Origin: Paenibacillus massiliensis 2301065 = DSM 16942
Lineage (GTDB): Bacteria > Bacillota > Bacilli > Paenibacillales > Paenibacillaceae
Reading direction: 5' to 3'
NCBI RefSeq assembly: GCF_000377505.1
Contig: NZ_KB898210.1
Span: 1 to 39,898, forward strand
Length of the DNA: 39,898 nucleotides
The notes beneath the pieces were generated by a model that saw nothing but the letters and a program-made list of their open reading frames with translations, was not told the DNA's origin and searched no databases. Position 1 is the stretch's first letter. Each line of letters opens with the position of its first letter. Shown here piece by piece: positions 1 through 6,743 of the stretch. The translations under genes and the position numbers were made by a program.

Positions 1-83
1 AAGACGACGAGGTAGATAGGCTGGGGGTGGAAGTGCAGTAATGCATGGAGCTGACCAGTACTAATCGGTCGAGGGCTTATCCT
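1..83 (+). rRNA. 23S ribosomal RNA, 3' end (partial)
   Basis: The first ~83 bases carry the conserved end of bacterial 23S rRNA: the GACCAGTACTAATCGGTCGA block followed by GGGCTTATCC. The gene enters from the left edge, so only its terminal helix region is visible. It is the upstream member of an rRNA-tRNA operon on the plus strand. The exact mature 3' end is uncertain by a few bases. Confidence 0.95.
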
Positions 84-140
84 AAAGTAAAATGCAATGA
101 TTCGTTTCGGTTCCAGTTTTCAGGGTGTAACCTGAATACC

Positions 141-159
141 GCATTTGATCAACAAATGC
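141..159 (+). other. hairpin in the 23S-5S spacer
   Basis: GCATTTG (141-147) and CAAATGC (153-159) form a perfect 7-bp stem just before the 5S gene. It probably belongs to the processing region between the 23S and 5S RNAs; the role is inferred from position only. Confidence 0.5.
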
Positions 160-163
160 ACGT

Positions 164-280
164 TTGGTGGCGATAGCGGAGGGGTTCCACACGTACCCAT
201 CCCGAACACGACCGTTAAGCCCTCCAGCGCCGATGGTACTTGGACCGAAGGGTCCTGGGAGAGTAGGACGCCGCCAAGCA
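164..280 (+). rRNA. 5S ribosomal RNA
   Basis: About 117 bases beginning TTTGGTGGCGATAGCGG and ending GACGCCGCCAAGCA, with the conserved internal CCCATCCCGAACACG and GAGAGTAGGACG blocks. The terminal TTTGGTGGC / GCCGCCAAG strands pair as helix I. It lies ~80 bases after the 23S end and 34 bases before the first tRNA, as in Bacillales rrn operons. Confidence 0.96.
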
Positions 281-314
281 AGCTTTTTTGGATGAGAAGC
301 AATTATACATATTA

Positions 315-391
315 GGGCCCTTAGCTCAGCTGGTTAGAGCGCACCTCTGATAAGGGTGAGGTCAGTGGTTCGAGTCCACTAGGGCCCACCA
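315..391 (+). tRNA. tRNA-Ile (GAT)
   Basis: Cloverleaf with acceptor GGGCCCT/AGGGCCC, anticodon GAT in the loop CTGATAA, T-loop GTTCGAG and an encoded CCA. First tRNA after the 5S gene. Confidence 0.97.
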
Positions 392-409
392 TCATCCATT
401 AAATAATTT

Positions 410-485
410 GGGGCTATAGCTCAGCTGGGAGAGCGCCTGCCTTGCACGCAGGAGGTCAGGGGTTCGATCCCCCTTGGCTCCACCA
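410..485 (+). tRNA. tRNA-Ala (TGC)
   Basis: Acceptor GGGGCTA pairs with TGGCTCC (one G-U and one U-G pair). Anticodon TGC, T-loop TTCGATC, encoded CCA. Confidence 0.97.
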
Positions 486-490
486 AATAT

Positions 491-566
491 TCCCTGATAG
501 CTCAGTTGGTAGAGCACTCGACTGTTAATCGAGTTGTCACAGGTTCGAGTCCTGTTCGGGGAGCCA
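491..566 (+). tRNA. tRNA-Asn (GTT)
   Basis: Starts TCCCTGATAGCTCAG. Anticodon GTT in the loop CTGTTAA, T-loop TTCGAGT, encoded CCA. Confidence 0.97.
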
Positions 567-598
567 TTTTGTACACTACTGAATTACTATATATAGGT

Positions 599-672
599 GG
601 CGGTGTAGCTCAGCTGGCTAGAGCGTACGGTTCATACCCGTGAGGTCGGGGGTTCGATCCCCTCCGCCGCTA
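599..672 (+). tRNA. tRNA-Met (CAT), elongator
   Basis: GGCGGTGTAGCTCAG start, anticodon loop TTCATAC and discriminator A. It matches the Bacillales elongator Met type, with G1-U72 rather than the unpaired C1-A72 of an initiator. CCA is not encoded. Confidence 0.95.
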
Positions 673-675
673 CTC

Positions 676-767
676 GGAGAGATACCCAAGTGGCTATAAG
701 GGGACCCTCTGCTAAGGGGTTAGACTGCGTAAGCGGTGCGAGGGTTCGAATCCCTCTCTCTCCGCCA
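676..767 (+). tRNA. tRNA-Ser (GCT)
   Basis: Class II tRNA with a long variable arm. Acceptor GGAGAGA/TCTCTCC, anticodon GCT, encoded CCA. Only three bases separate it from the preceding tRNA-Met. Confidence 0.96.
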
Positions 768-801
768 ACTCAATTTCATAGTGTATAGTACAAGTTATCA
801 A

Positions 802-873
802 GGCCCGTTGGTCAAGGGGTTAAGACACCTCCCTTTCACGGAGGTAACAGGGGTTCGAATCCCCTACGGGTCA
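802..873 (+). tRNA. tRNA-Glu (TTC)
   Basis: Acceptor GGCCCGT/ACGGGTC, anticodon TTC in the loop CTTTCAC, T-loop TTCGAAT. CCA is not encoded. Its last ~20 bases are partly repeated 117 bases downstream. Confidence 0.96.
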
Positions 874-993
874 TAAGGCTATCCCATAGCCGATGAAAAA
901 TGAGAACCCCTAGATGTTCGTCGGAGCATAAGCTTCGGAAGGATTACATCGCAGTCGGCTCACATCGTGAGGCGCATCCCCTACGGGGCATAA
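856..993 (+). repeat. direct repeat of the tRNA-Glu 3' end flanking ~96 bp of non-tRNA DNA
   Basis: The 21 bases at 856-876, covering the T-arm and acceptor end of tRNA-Glu plus three flanking bases, recur at 973-993 with 19 of 21 identical. The DNA between them has no tRNA fold; it contains a GGCTAT/ATAGCC hairpin at 877-891. This is the layout left by site-specific integration at a tRNA 3' end, or by a decayed duplicate tRNA. No integrase is present. Confidence 0.6.
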
Positions 994-997
994 ATAT

Positions 998-1073
998 GGA
1001 GGCTTAGCTCAGCTGGGAGAGCATCTGCCTTACAAGCAGAGGGTCGGGGGTTCGATCCCCTCAGCCTCCACCA
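998..1073 (+). tRNA. tRNA-Val (TAC)
   Basis: Acceptor GGAGGCT/AGCCTCC, anticodon TAC in the loop CTTACAA, encoded CCA. Confidence 0.97.
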
Positions 1074-1084
1074 TAATATAATAT

Positions 1085-1158
1085 CGCGGGGTGGAGCAGC
1101 TCGGTAGCTCGTCGGGCTCATAACCCGAAGGCCGCAGGTTCAAATCCTGCCCCCGCAA
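1085..1158 (+). tRNA. tRNA-fMet (CAT), initiator
   Basis: CGCGGGG/CCCCGCA acceptor with the unpaired C1-A72 that marks initiators. Three G-C pairs (GGG/CCC) sit above the anticodon loop CTCATAA. CCA is not encoded. Confidence 0.96.
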
Positions 1159-1188
1159 TTATCTTTCAAGCGATTGAAAGTAACTCAT

Positions 1189-1265
1189 GGAACTGTGGTG
1201 TAGAGGCCTAACATGCCTGCCTGTCACGCAGGAGATCGCGGGTTCGAATCCCGTCAGTTCCGCCA
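1189..1265 (+). tRNA. tRNA-Asp (GTC)
   Basis: Acceptor GGAACTG/CAGTTCC, anticodon GTC in the loop CTGTCAC, T-loop TTCGAAT, encoded CCA. Confidence 0.96.
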
Positions 1266-1318
1266 TTTATGTTTTTAATAGAATAGGCCATGTTCCTGGA
1301 TAAGTCATATTAGTATTT

Positions 1319-1394
<76 letters not shown>

Positions 1395-1418
1395 TTAGAC
1401 TTATTGAAGTGAACATTT

Positions 1419-1494
<76 letters not shown>

Positions 1495-1498
1495 CTGT

Positions 1499-1584
1499 GG
1501 AGGATTAGCGAAGTGGCCAAACGCATCAGACTGTAAATCTGCTCCCTTACGGGTTCGGTGGTTCGAATCCATCATCCTCCACCA
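1499..1584 (+). tRNA. tRNA-Tyr (GTA)
   Basis: Class II tRNA with a long variable arm. Acceptor GGAGGAT/ATCCTCC, anticodon GTA in the loop CTGTAAA, encoded CCA. It starts four bases after tRNA-Thr. Confidence 0.96.
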
Positions 1585-1600
1585 GTTTTTTTAAAATTAT

Positions 1601-1675
1601 GGCGATCGTGGCGAAGGGGTTAACGCACCGGTTTGTGGATCCGGCATTCGTGGGTTCAAGTCCCATCGGTCGCCC
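1601..1675 (+). tRNA. tRNA-His (GTG)
   Basis: Carries the extra G(-1) opposite C73 that is diagnostic for tRNA-His. Anticodon GTG in the loop TTGTGGA. A full CCA is not encoded. Confidence 0.95.
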
Positions 1676-1692
1676 TTGATTTTAATTATTAT

Positions 1693-1767
1693 TGGGGATT
1701 AGCCAAGCGGTAAGGCAACGGACTTTGACTCCGTCATGCATAGGTTCAAATCCTATATCCCCAGCCA
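1693..1767 (+). tRNA. tRNA-Gln (TTG)
   Basis: Acceptor TGGGGAT/ATCCCCA, anticodon TTG in the loop CTTTGAC, encoded CCA. Confidence 0.96.
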
Positions 1768-1783
1768 TTTACTCTCTTGTTGA

Positions 1784-1859
1784 GAGCCATTAGCTCAGTT
1801 GGTAGAGCACCTGACTTTTAATCAGGGTGTCGAAGGTTCGAGTCCTTCATGGCTCACCA
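1784..1859 (+). tRNA. tRNA-Lys (TTT)
   Basis: Acceptor GAGCCAT/ATGGCTC, anticodon TTT in the loop CTTTTAA, encoded CCA. Confidence 0.97.
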
Positions 1860-1869
1860 TGTATTATTT

Positions 1870-1957
<88 letters not shown>

Positions 1958-1964
1958 TTATTAT

Positions 1965-2039
1965 GCGGACGTGGCTCAGCGGTAGAGCATCGCCTTGCCA
2001 AGGCGAGGGTCGCGGGTTCGATTCCCGTCGTCCGCTCCA
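1965..2039 (+). tRNA. tRNA-Gly (GCC)
   Basis: Acceptor GCGGACG/CGTCCGC, discriminator U, anticodon GCC in the loop TTGCCAA, encoded CCA. Confidence 0.97.
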
Positions 2040-2047
2040 TATCATAC

Positions 2048-2119
2048 GGCGCCATAGCCAAGTGGTAAGGCAAAGCTCTGCAAAAGCTTGATTCCCCAGT
2101 TCAAATCTGGGTGGCGCCT
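2048..2119 (+). tRNA. tRNA-Cys (GCA)
   Basis: Acceptor GGCGCCA/TGGCGCC with the U73 discriminator typical of tRNA-Cys. Anticodon GCA in the loop CTGCAAA. CCA is not encoded. Confidence 0.95.
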
Positions 2120-2145
2120 TTACCTAATTTATTTTGGGCCTATAT

Positions 2146-2222
2146 GTCCCCTTAGCTCAGCTGGATAGAGCGTTTGACTACGAATCAAAAGGTCGGGAGT
2201 TCGAATCTCTCAGGGGACGCCA
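2146..2222 (+). tRNA. tRNA-Arg (ACG)
   Basis: Acceptor GTCCCCT/AGGGGAC, anticodon ACG in the loop CTACGAA (A34 normally becomes inosine), encoded CCA. Confidence 0.96.
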
Positions 2223-2281
2223 TATTTATTTACAATCGTTATTTCAAAGATACTCTTATCTATGGAATAATTCTATGATAT

Positions 2282-2355
2282 CGGGACGTAGCTCAGCTTG
2301 GTAGAGCACCTGGTTTGGGACCAGGGGGTCGCATGTTCAAATCGTGTCGTCCCGA
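2282..2355 (+). tRNA. tRNA-Pro (TGG)
   Basis: Acceptor CGGGACG/CGTCCCG, discriminator A, anticodon TGG in the loop TTTGGGA. CCA is not encoded. Confidence 0.96.
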
Positions 2356-2363
2356 TTGTATTT

Positions 2364-2434
2364 GCGGGTGTAGTTCAATGGTAGAACTCCAGCCTTCCAA
2401 GCTGGTAGCGTGGGTTCGATTCCCATCACCCGCT
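2364..2434 (+). tRNA. tRNA-Gly (TCC)
   Basis: Acceptor GCGGGTG/CACCCGC, discriminator U, anticodon TCC in the loop CTTCCAA. CCA is not encoded. Last tRNA of the cluster. Confidence 0.96.
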
Positions 2435-2481
2435 TTTCTTTATGCGGATTCTTGTCACACCAGTTGTGACACCTTATAGAT

Positions 2482-2519
2482 AAGAGAGCCCGTCTCGGAC
2501 AAGGCTCTCTCTTTTTTTT
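2482..2519 (+). terminator. intrinsic terminator of the rRNA-tRNA operon
   Basis: AGAGAGCC and GGCTCTCT pair around a 12-base loop and run into eight consecutive T at 2512-2519. A smaller hairpin, GTCACAC/TTGTGAC (2454-2470), precedes it. Together they close the operon after tRNA-Gly(TCC). Confidence 0.9.
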
Positions 2520-2523
2520 GCTC

Positions 2524-2554
2524 AAATCCCCTCACTAATGCAGCGAGGGGATTT
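2524..2554. other. strong 10-bp hairpin without a U-tract
   Basis: AAATCCCCTC (2524-2533) pairs perfectly with GAGGGGATTT (2545-2554). Neither strand has a T-run immediately after the stem, so it is not a standard terminator. It lies between the tRNA operon terminator and the 3' end of the minus-strand kinase gene. It may protect or process one of those transcripts. A second palindrome, ATACACA/TGTGTAT, lies at 2620-2637. Confidence 0.5.
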
Positions 2555-2664
2555 GTCGTTCATCATTTGTTGTTTATATCTAGTTGGGAGTACGTTCTGT
2601 ATTTAAATTCATTTATTTTATACACAAATATGTGTATCAATAATTCCTTGTTTGCTTCATGCTG

Positions 2665-3792
2665 CTAGGCTTTCTCAAGCGCTTCATCCTGGTTCTTTGG
2701 CATGGTCAGCTCTACCCGTGTCCCATTTCCAGGCTGGGAATCAATGATCAACTGGCCTCCGACACTTCTCGCTCTTTCCTCCATGCTGAACAATCCTACT
2801 CCGCTGGATGAGGTGCCTGGTGTGAAGCCTGCTCCCTTATCCTGAATACAGCTCCAAACTTCAGTACCTCGATCCTCCAGAATTACCTGAGCCTCTGACA
2901 CGTCTGCATACCGGGCAATGTTGGTTAGGGCCTCTTGCACAATACGGTACATAACTATTTCCTTCTTTATCTCAAGACGTTTACGCAGATTGCACTGAAA
3001 TTGAACGGTAATTCCGTAATGCTTGGTATAATTCTCAATATAAGTGCGAACAGCAGGCACGACCCCCAGGTCATCCAGCACCGAGGGGCGAAGCTCCCAA
3101 GCCAGGCCGCGTACGTCTTCCATAATGGAGGTGACCTGCTTACGAAGCTGGGCGAGCTTGGTGTCTGTGTTACCCGACAACTGTTGATCGATCTGAATGA
3201 TCAAGGAGAACAAGCTTTGTCCGATCCCGTCATGTAGCTCTCGTGAGATGCGTTTACGCTCCTCCTCTTGAATTTGCATGACCTGGGTCATCATGAATTG
3301 GAGCTCGCCCTCTACCTTCTTCAGCTGTGTGACCTCATTACGGATAGCAAGGTATTGATAGGGCCGGCCACTCTCGTCGTTAATAGGCACAATGGTCGTG
3401 TTCACCCAATAATAGGAGCCGTCTTTGGCGCGGTTGCGAATCTCTCCTCTCCATACCTGTCCTGAGGAGATGGTGCGCCACAGATTTTTCATGAAATCTA
3501 CCGAATGATACCCTGAGTTAATAAGTCGATGGTCTTGGCCGATTAATTCTTCCCTGGAGTATTGAGATACTTCGCAGAACTTGTCATTTACATACTTGAT
3601 GATACCTTTGGGGTCTGTGACTGCCACAATAGAAGACTCATCCAACGCGAACTTGAGATCTGATAGCTGATGTAGTGAATATCGCAAGGATTCTCGGAAA
3701 ACCGGGTCAGGTATATAGTGATCCAATTCCTGAAGCAAGGAGGAGGCTTGTTGACCAATGACATGCTTCGGGGTTCCCTTCGGACTACTCAT
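2665..3792 (-). CDS. PAS-domain sensor histidine kinase, NarX/NreB-type (HisKA_3)
   Basis: A 375-residue cytoplasmic kinase with no obvious membrane segment. Residues ~50-160 form a PAS domain, ~165-185 a charged helical linker, and ~178-245 a HisKA_3 dimerisation domain with phospho-acceptor His187 in RELHDGIGQ. The C-terminus has an HATPase_c domain with N-box EALTNIARYA, DKGAGF and GVGLFSMEERA. It would phosphorylate the NarL-type regulator encoded just upstream, whose stop overlaps this ATG by 8 bp, so the two are translationally coupled. Next to an NreA-like GAF gene and fnr, a role in oxygen/nitrate respiration control is likely. However, the PAS domain has one cysteine (KFCEV), not the four-cysteine FeS cluster of staphylococcal NreB, so the sensing mode is unknown. 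Confidence 0.88.
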   Translation of the reverse strand: MSSPKGTPKHVIGQQASSLLQELDHYIPDPVFRESLRYSLHQLSDLKFALDESSIVAVTDPKGIIKYVNDKFCEVSQYSREELIGQDHRLINSGYHSVDFMKNLWRTISSGQVWRGEIRNRAKDGSYYWVNTTIVPINDESGRPYQYLAIRNEVTQLKKVEGELQFMMTQVMQIQEEERKRISRELHDGIGQSLFSLIIQIDQQLSGNTDTKLAQLRKQVTSIMEDVRGLAWELRPSVLDDLGVVPAVRTYIENYTKHYGITVQFQCNLRKRLEIKKEIVMYRIVQEALTNIARYADVSEAQVILEDRGTEVWSCIQDKGAGFTPGTSSSGVGLFSMEERARSVGGQLIIDSQPGNGTRVELTMPKNQDEALEKA

Positions 3793-4438
3793 AATTCAAC
3801 AATCCCTTCTTCATGGCGAACTTCACCAGTTCAGGCCGGGTTCTAAGATTTAATTTTTCCATCAGATTACTCTTATGTGTCTCGACTGTTTTCACACTAA
3901 TAACCAGATGTTCAGCAATTTCCTTATTAGAATATCCCTTGGCTATCCAGGACAAGATCTCACGTTCACGGTCAGACAGAGTATCATAAGGGCCTGAAGC
4001 ACCATCCTGCTTAAGCTTATCGAGATATTCACTCATCAGGCGTTTGGTTGCGCTTGGATAGAGGTAGGCACTTCCACCAGCGACCGATTGAATAGCTGAT
4101 AGCAGCTCTTCATGTGGGGCGCTTTTCAGAACATATCCGGATGCTCCTGCCTGAATAGCGCGGAACAAATATTCCTCATCATCATGCATTGTCAAAATAA
4201 GAACCTCGATATCGGGTAGCTGCTTCTTCAGTTCCTTCGTGGCTGTGAGACCATCTTTACCCGGAGGCATACTAAAATCCATTAGAACGACATCCGGTAA
4301 CAACTCGGCTGCTTTAAGTATAGCTTCGTCACCGTCTGCGGCATCGCCAATGACCTTCATATCGTGCTTGCCATCCAGTAAGGCAATCAGGCCGGATCTG
4401 ACAACGACATGGTCATCCACTACAAGTATACGAATCAA
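3785..4438 (-). CDS. NarL/LuxR-family response regulator
   Basis: A 217-residue response regulator. The receiver domain (residues 1-120) has the acidic pair VVDDH, phospho-acceptor Asp54 in VLMDFSMP, and the conserved Thr/Lys positions (LILTMHDD, YVLKSAP). A LuxR-type helix-turn-helix follows at ~150-212 (LSDREREILSWIAKGYSNKEIAEHL). The start is TTG, placed 8 bases after an AGGAGGG ribosome site; no ATG fits. It is the partner of the PAS kinase, with which it overlaps by 8 bp, and is expected to activate target promoters once phosphorylated. Its own promoter appears to lie inside the terminator of the upstream GAF gene. Confidence 0.92.
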   Translation of the reverse strand: MIRILVVDDHVVVRSGLIALLDGKHDMKVIGDAADGDEAILKAAELLPDVVLMDFSMPPGKDGLTATKELKKQLPDIEVLILTMHDDEEYLFRAIQAGASGYVLKSAPHEELLSAIQSVAGGSAYLYPSATKRLMSEYLDKLKQDGASGPYDTLSDREREILSWIAKGYSNKEIAEHLVISVKTVETHKSNLMEKLNLRTRPELVKFAMKKGLLNYE

Positions 4439-4483
4439 ACGTTATCCCTCCTGCCAGCTCATAAAGATGAAGCTGTTAACAAT

Positions 4484-4512
4484 ATCATAGCAAAAAAAAA
4501 GAATCCTACCAA
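4484..4512 (-). promoter_or_regulatory. sigma-A promoter for the kinase/regulator pair, overlapping a terminator
   Basis: On the minus strand: -35 TTGGTA (4507-4512), a 17-base spacer, and extended -10 TGCTATGAT with hexamer 4484-4489. The spacer contains the nine-T tract and part of the 3' arm of the terminator that ends the GAF gene. Transcription would start ~40 bases before the TTG start of the regulator. Confidence 0.6.
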
Positions 4513-4525
4513 CGAAGGATTCTTT
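4492..4525 (-). terminator. intrinsic terminator after the GAF gene
   Basis: On the minus strand AAAGAATCCT pairs with AGGATTCTTT (4498-4507 and 4516-4525 on plus) and continues into a run of T. It lies between the GAF gene and the two-component genes and should separate their transcription. Confidence 0.85.
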
Positions 4526-4586
4526 GGTCTTACATTTAGATGAGCAGTACGCGAGCACATAACCAATTTGCACTGTTGAGAGTTCC

Positions 4587-5039
4587 TTATCTTGCTTGCT
4601 CCGAATGACGCATACATTCGATCTGTCGTGCAACCTCTTCAGTCACTGCCAGCTCCTGAGGCAGGAAGATTCGGGCACTACGATTGCCGATGAGCAAGAC
4701 TCCTTGCGGTAGCGGCGTACTGTCGTCATGTAGCGGAATAGCCACAGCGGAATGTAGCTGTTCAGCCAGCATCAGTGCACACTCCTGACGAAGCCGTGAG
4801 GCACCTGGTACGAGGGGATTGGCCGTCACTGTGCGACCGAGTCGGATAGCTGTACCAGCCACACCGTAGCCGGATTTGAACGATATGCGCCGATATCGCT
4901 CACTGCGGCAGCCTGTCACATATCGCCAACGAAAATAGCTGTCCCCTTGATCTATCCAGGCTACTGCGACGACGTCACTGGATATACTATCGCGCAGGAG
5001 TTCAAGCTCCTTGCATAACTCGACAGTTATATCAACCAT
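4587..5039 (-). CDS. GAF-domain protein, NreA-like
   Basis: A 150-residue soluble protein consisting of a single GAF fold: an N-terminal helix with ELCKELELLRDS, a central WRYVTGCRSERYRRI strand segment, GYGVAGTAIRLGRTV, and C-terminal VAIPLHDD and VLLIGNRS strands. Length and architecture match NreA, the nitrate receptor that controls NreB kinase in staphylococci. Its position upstream of a PAS-HisKA_3 kinase and a NarL-type regulator fits that role. ATG at 5039 follows GGAAG at 9 bases; the GTG one codon earlier is less likely. Nitrate binding is inferred from synteny and fold, not from recognised ligand residues. A terminator directly after it means it can be transcribed alone. Confidence 0.7.
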   Translation of the reverse strand: MVDITVELCKELELLRDSISSDVVAVAWIDQGDSYFRWRYVTGCRSERYRRISFKSGYGVAGTAIRLGRTVTANPLVPGASRLRQECALMLAEQLHSAVAIPLHDDSTPLPQGVLLIGNRSARIFLPQELAVTEEVARQIECMRHSEQAR

Positions 5040-5287
5040 CACACAACACTTCCTTTTTCAAGTCGAACTGCAATATATATTATTAAGTCTGATTCCTTTT
5101 GTTATGATAATAGAATTTCAAGGCAGGTCACCGATATCTCAACTTTGTGAACACTTCCACTATTCCATTGTAAATCTTTGCGTCCGAAAAGGGACTAAGG
5201 GAAAACCCTTATTTTACTACAGAGAAACACTGGTTTTGATAAAATCCCTGTAAGAGCGCGGAAGTATCACATTTTTCCAGCTAAGGA

Positions 5288-5332
5288 AGTGACTTTCGTC
5301 ACAACAAATCAGGGAATTGCGAAGGACAAAAT
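5288..5332 (+). promoter_or_regulatory. Fnr-type operator and candidate class II promoter of fnr
   Basis: AGTGA-CTTTCG-TCACA (5288-5303) matches the CRP/FNR consensus TGTGA-N6-TCACA at nine of ten fixed positions. A -10-like CAAAAT lies at 5327-5332, so the operator is centred about 41.5 bp before the predicted start, the spacing of activator sites. A weaker half-conserved site, TGTGA-N6-CCACT, lies at 5146-5161. This suggests anaerobic autoactivation of fnr and perhaps control of the divergent GAF gene. Confidence 0.6.
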
Positions 5333-5410
5333 CAGGTATTCTCCTGATAACGCATTTGAGGCTATGCCATTATGATAGAAGTATCAGGAAAGCAAAAGGA
5401 GACGGTGAAC

Positions 5411-6157
5411 ATGCCAGCAACTTATATGCAACGTGTAGACGGAAAACAGGGCACAGGTCGGCAGGGAATACACGTATTTTTGAATGATGACCAGTTTGCG
5501 TTGCTGCAGACCATTATGACATGGAAGAAAGTAAAAGCTGGCAATACCCTGTTCATGGAAGGGGAAGAAGCCGGTCAGCTATACTATATACGTTCGGGGC
5601 GGATTAAGCTGCGTAAATCGACGGAGGATGGCAAAGAGCTCATTCTAACGATTCAGCGCAAAGGTGATGTAATTGGCGACTTCGGCGGCTTTGGTAGCGA
5701 GGATTATAATAGTACTGCGGAGACAGCGGATGCTTGTGAGGTTGGCGTTATACAAGTTAAGGAGCTGGAGGGGCTAATTGCCAAGCATGGAGATCTGGGT
5801 CTTCAATTTGTAAAATGGTACAATCTCAAGCAGCGCATCATGGAGTCGCGTTTTAGAGATCTGCTGTTGTATGGAAAAGCGGGTGCACTGGCTTCGACCT
5901 TGATCCGTGCATGCAATACGTGCGGCACTCAAGATGAGGACGGAATTACCCTTAGCATGAAGCTGAATCATACCGAGCTCGGGGAGATGATCGGGGCTAC
6001 CCGTGAAAGTGTGAACCGGATGTTAAATTCGTTCAAGGAACAAGGTATTCTGGAGACGAAGGAAGGCAAAATTGTCGTCCGCAATCTGGAGGATCTACGA
6101 TTCCTGTGCGGCTGTCCAGAACAAGGACATTGCCCTAACGAAATCTGCCGATTATAA
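5411..6157 (+). CDS. fnr: CRP/FNR-family transcriptional regulator, Bacillus-type Fnr
   Basis: A 248-residue regulator. Residues ~20-140 form the cyclic-nucleotide-binding-like sensor fold (GEEAGQLYYIRSGRIKL), followed by the dimer helix and a Crp-type helix-turn-helix (~165-230) with TELGEMIGATRESVNRML. The C-terminal tail carries Cys233, 235, 241 and 246 in the pattern C-x-C-x5-C-x4-C. A C-terminal cysteine cluster is how Bacillus subtilis Fnr binds its oxygen-labile 4Fe-4S cluster, whereas E. coli FNR uses N-terminal cysteines. ATG 5411 is preferred because AAAGGAG lies 9 bases upstream; the in-frame ATG at 5372 has no ribosome site. It diverges from the GAF and two-component genes. A good Fnr site lies 108 bases upstream, so autoregulation is likely. 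Confidence 0.88.
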   Translation: MPATYMQRVDGKQGTGRQGIHVFLNDDQFALLQTIMTWKKVKAGNTLFMEGEEAGQLYYIRSGRIKLRKSTEDGKELILTIQRKGDVIGDFGGFGSEDYNSTAETADACEVGVIQVKELEGLIAKHGDLGLQFVKWYNLKQRIMESRFRDLLLYGKAGALASTLIRACNTCGTQDEDGITLSMKLNHTELGEMIGATRESVNRMLNSFKEQGILETKEGKIVVRNLEDLRFLCGCPEQGHCPNEICRL

Positions 6158-6264
6158 CAAGAACTATGTATACACCATTCTTATCAAGCCGCTGGGCGGT
6201 TCTATAAGCTAGACAGCCTATAGATGAAAATGCCCTCCACTCGACAGTTTCATCTCTGAACCAC

Positions 6265-6305
6265 TAAAAAAAGCTAACCCGATGTAGTCGCAGGTTAGCT
6301 TTTTC
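6265..6305. terminator. bidirectional intrinsic terminator downstream of fnr
   Basis: AGCTAACC (6272-6279) and GGTTAGCT (6293-6300) are flanked by A6-7 on the left and T5 on the right, so both strands can terminate here. It serves fnr on plus and may serve the small minus-strand ORF that ends at 6476. The rest of 6158-6475 shows nothing else that I can support. Confidence 0.85.
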
Positions 6306-6475
6306 TAGATGGTTTTTTTTGAAACTATAAGAAGGGCCACATGGGCCGAACTAGACCCCGAAAGGATATGAACAAAACTCTTCATACGCTTACCATCTTA
6401 TGAGATCACAGATGAAGTCATTAGGTCACATAATCAAGTAATCAAGCAGGTATTTAAGTAATCACATCATGCAAT

Positions 6476-6628
6476 CTAGACGTCAGCTTCTTCACGAGTG
6501 CAGAGCAATGTCTGCAGCTTGCGGTGAATTTCTCTCTGCCATCTCTTATCCTGTACCTGAATAGCCAGATTGAGCAGGTCGAGATAATCATCAATGTGAA
6601 GAGAAGTCTTGCGCGTGGCGGCACTCAC
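6476..6628 (-). CDS. small hypothetical protein, probably iron-regulated
   Basis: A 50-residue soluble, helix-rich protein containing DDYLDLLNLAIQVQDKRW and ending LCTREEADV. The spacing of acidic, Leu and Trp residues is reminiscent of short IDEAL-type domains of Bacillales, but I cannot assign a family. GTG at 6628 is chosen because AGGGGG lies 9 bases upstream; a TTG at 6664 would add 12 residues but has a poorly spaced site. It is monocistronic. A perfect Fur box and a TATAAT lie 80-115 bases upstream on the same strand, so induction by iron starvation is predicted. Confidence 0.55.
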   Translation of the reverse strand: MSAATRKTSLHIDDYLDLLNLAIQVQDKRWQREIHRKLQTLLCTREEADV

Positions 6629-6706
6629 CAGGCTATTCCCCCTATCAAGGTATGCTTGAGGCAATAATGCTATGTAGTCCTCAGCAGGTAATTATTAACT
6701 TAATAA

Positions 6707-6743
6707 TGATAATCATTATCAGTTATTCTTAAATCTTATTATA
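6707..6743 (-). promoter_or_regulatory. Fur box with an adjacent -10 element
   Basis: TGATAATCATTATCA at 6707-6721 is an exact 7-1-7 Fur consensus and matches 18 of 19 bases of the classical Fur box. On the minus strand a perfect TATAAT lies at 6738-6743, placing the box about +10 to +24, a repressing position. The nearest minus-strand gene is the small ORF ending at 6476. The plus-strand sugar-binding gene starts >300 bases away and is a less likely target. The remaining sequence to 7028 shows no clear promoter. Confidence 0.75.

Noticed and set aside
2524..2554. Terminator for the PAS-kinase gene
   Set aside because: The stem is perfect but neither strand has a T-run after it; on the minus strand it is followed by A's.
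5372..5410. Longer N-terminus for Fnr
   Set aside because: The upstream ATG has no ribosome site, while ATG 5411 has AAAGGAG at correct spacing.
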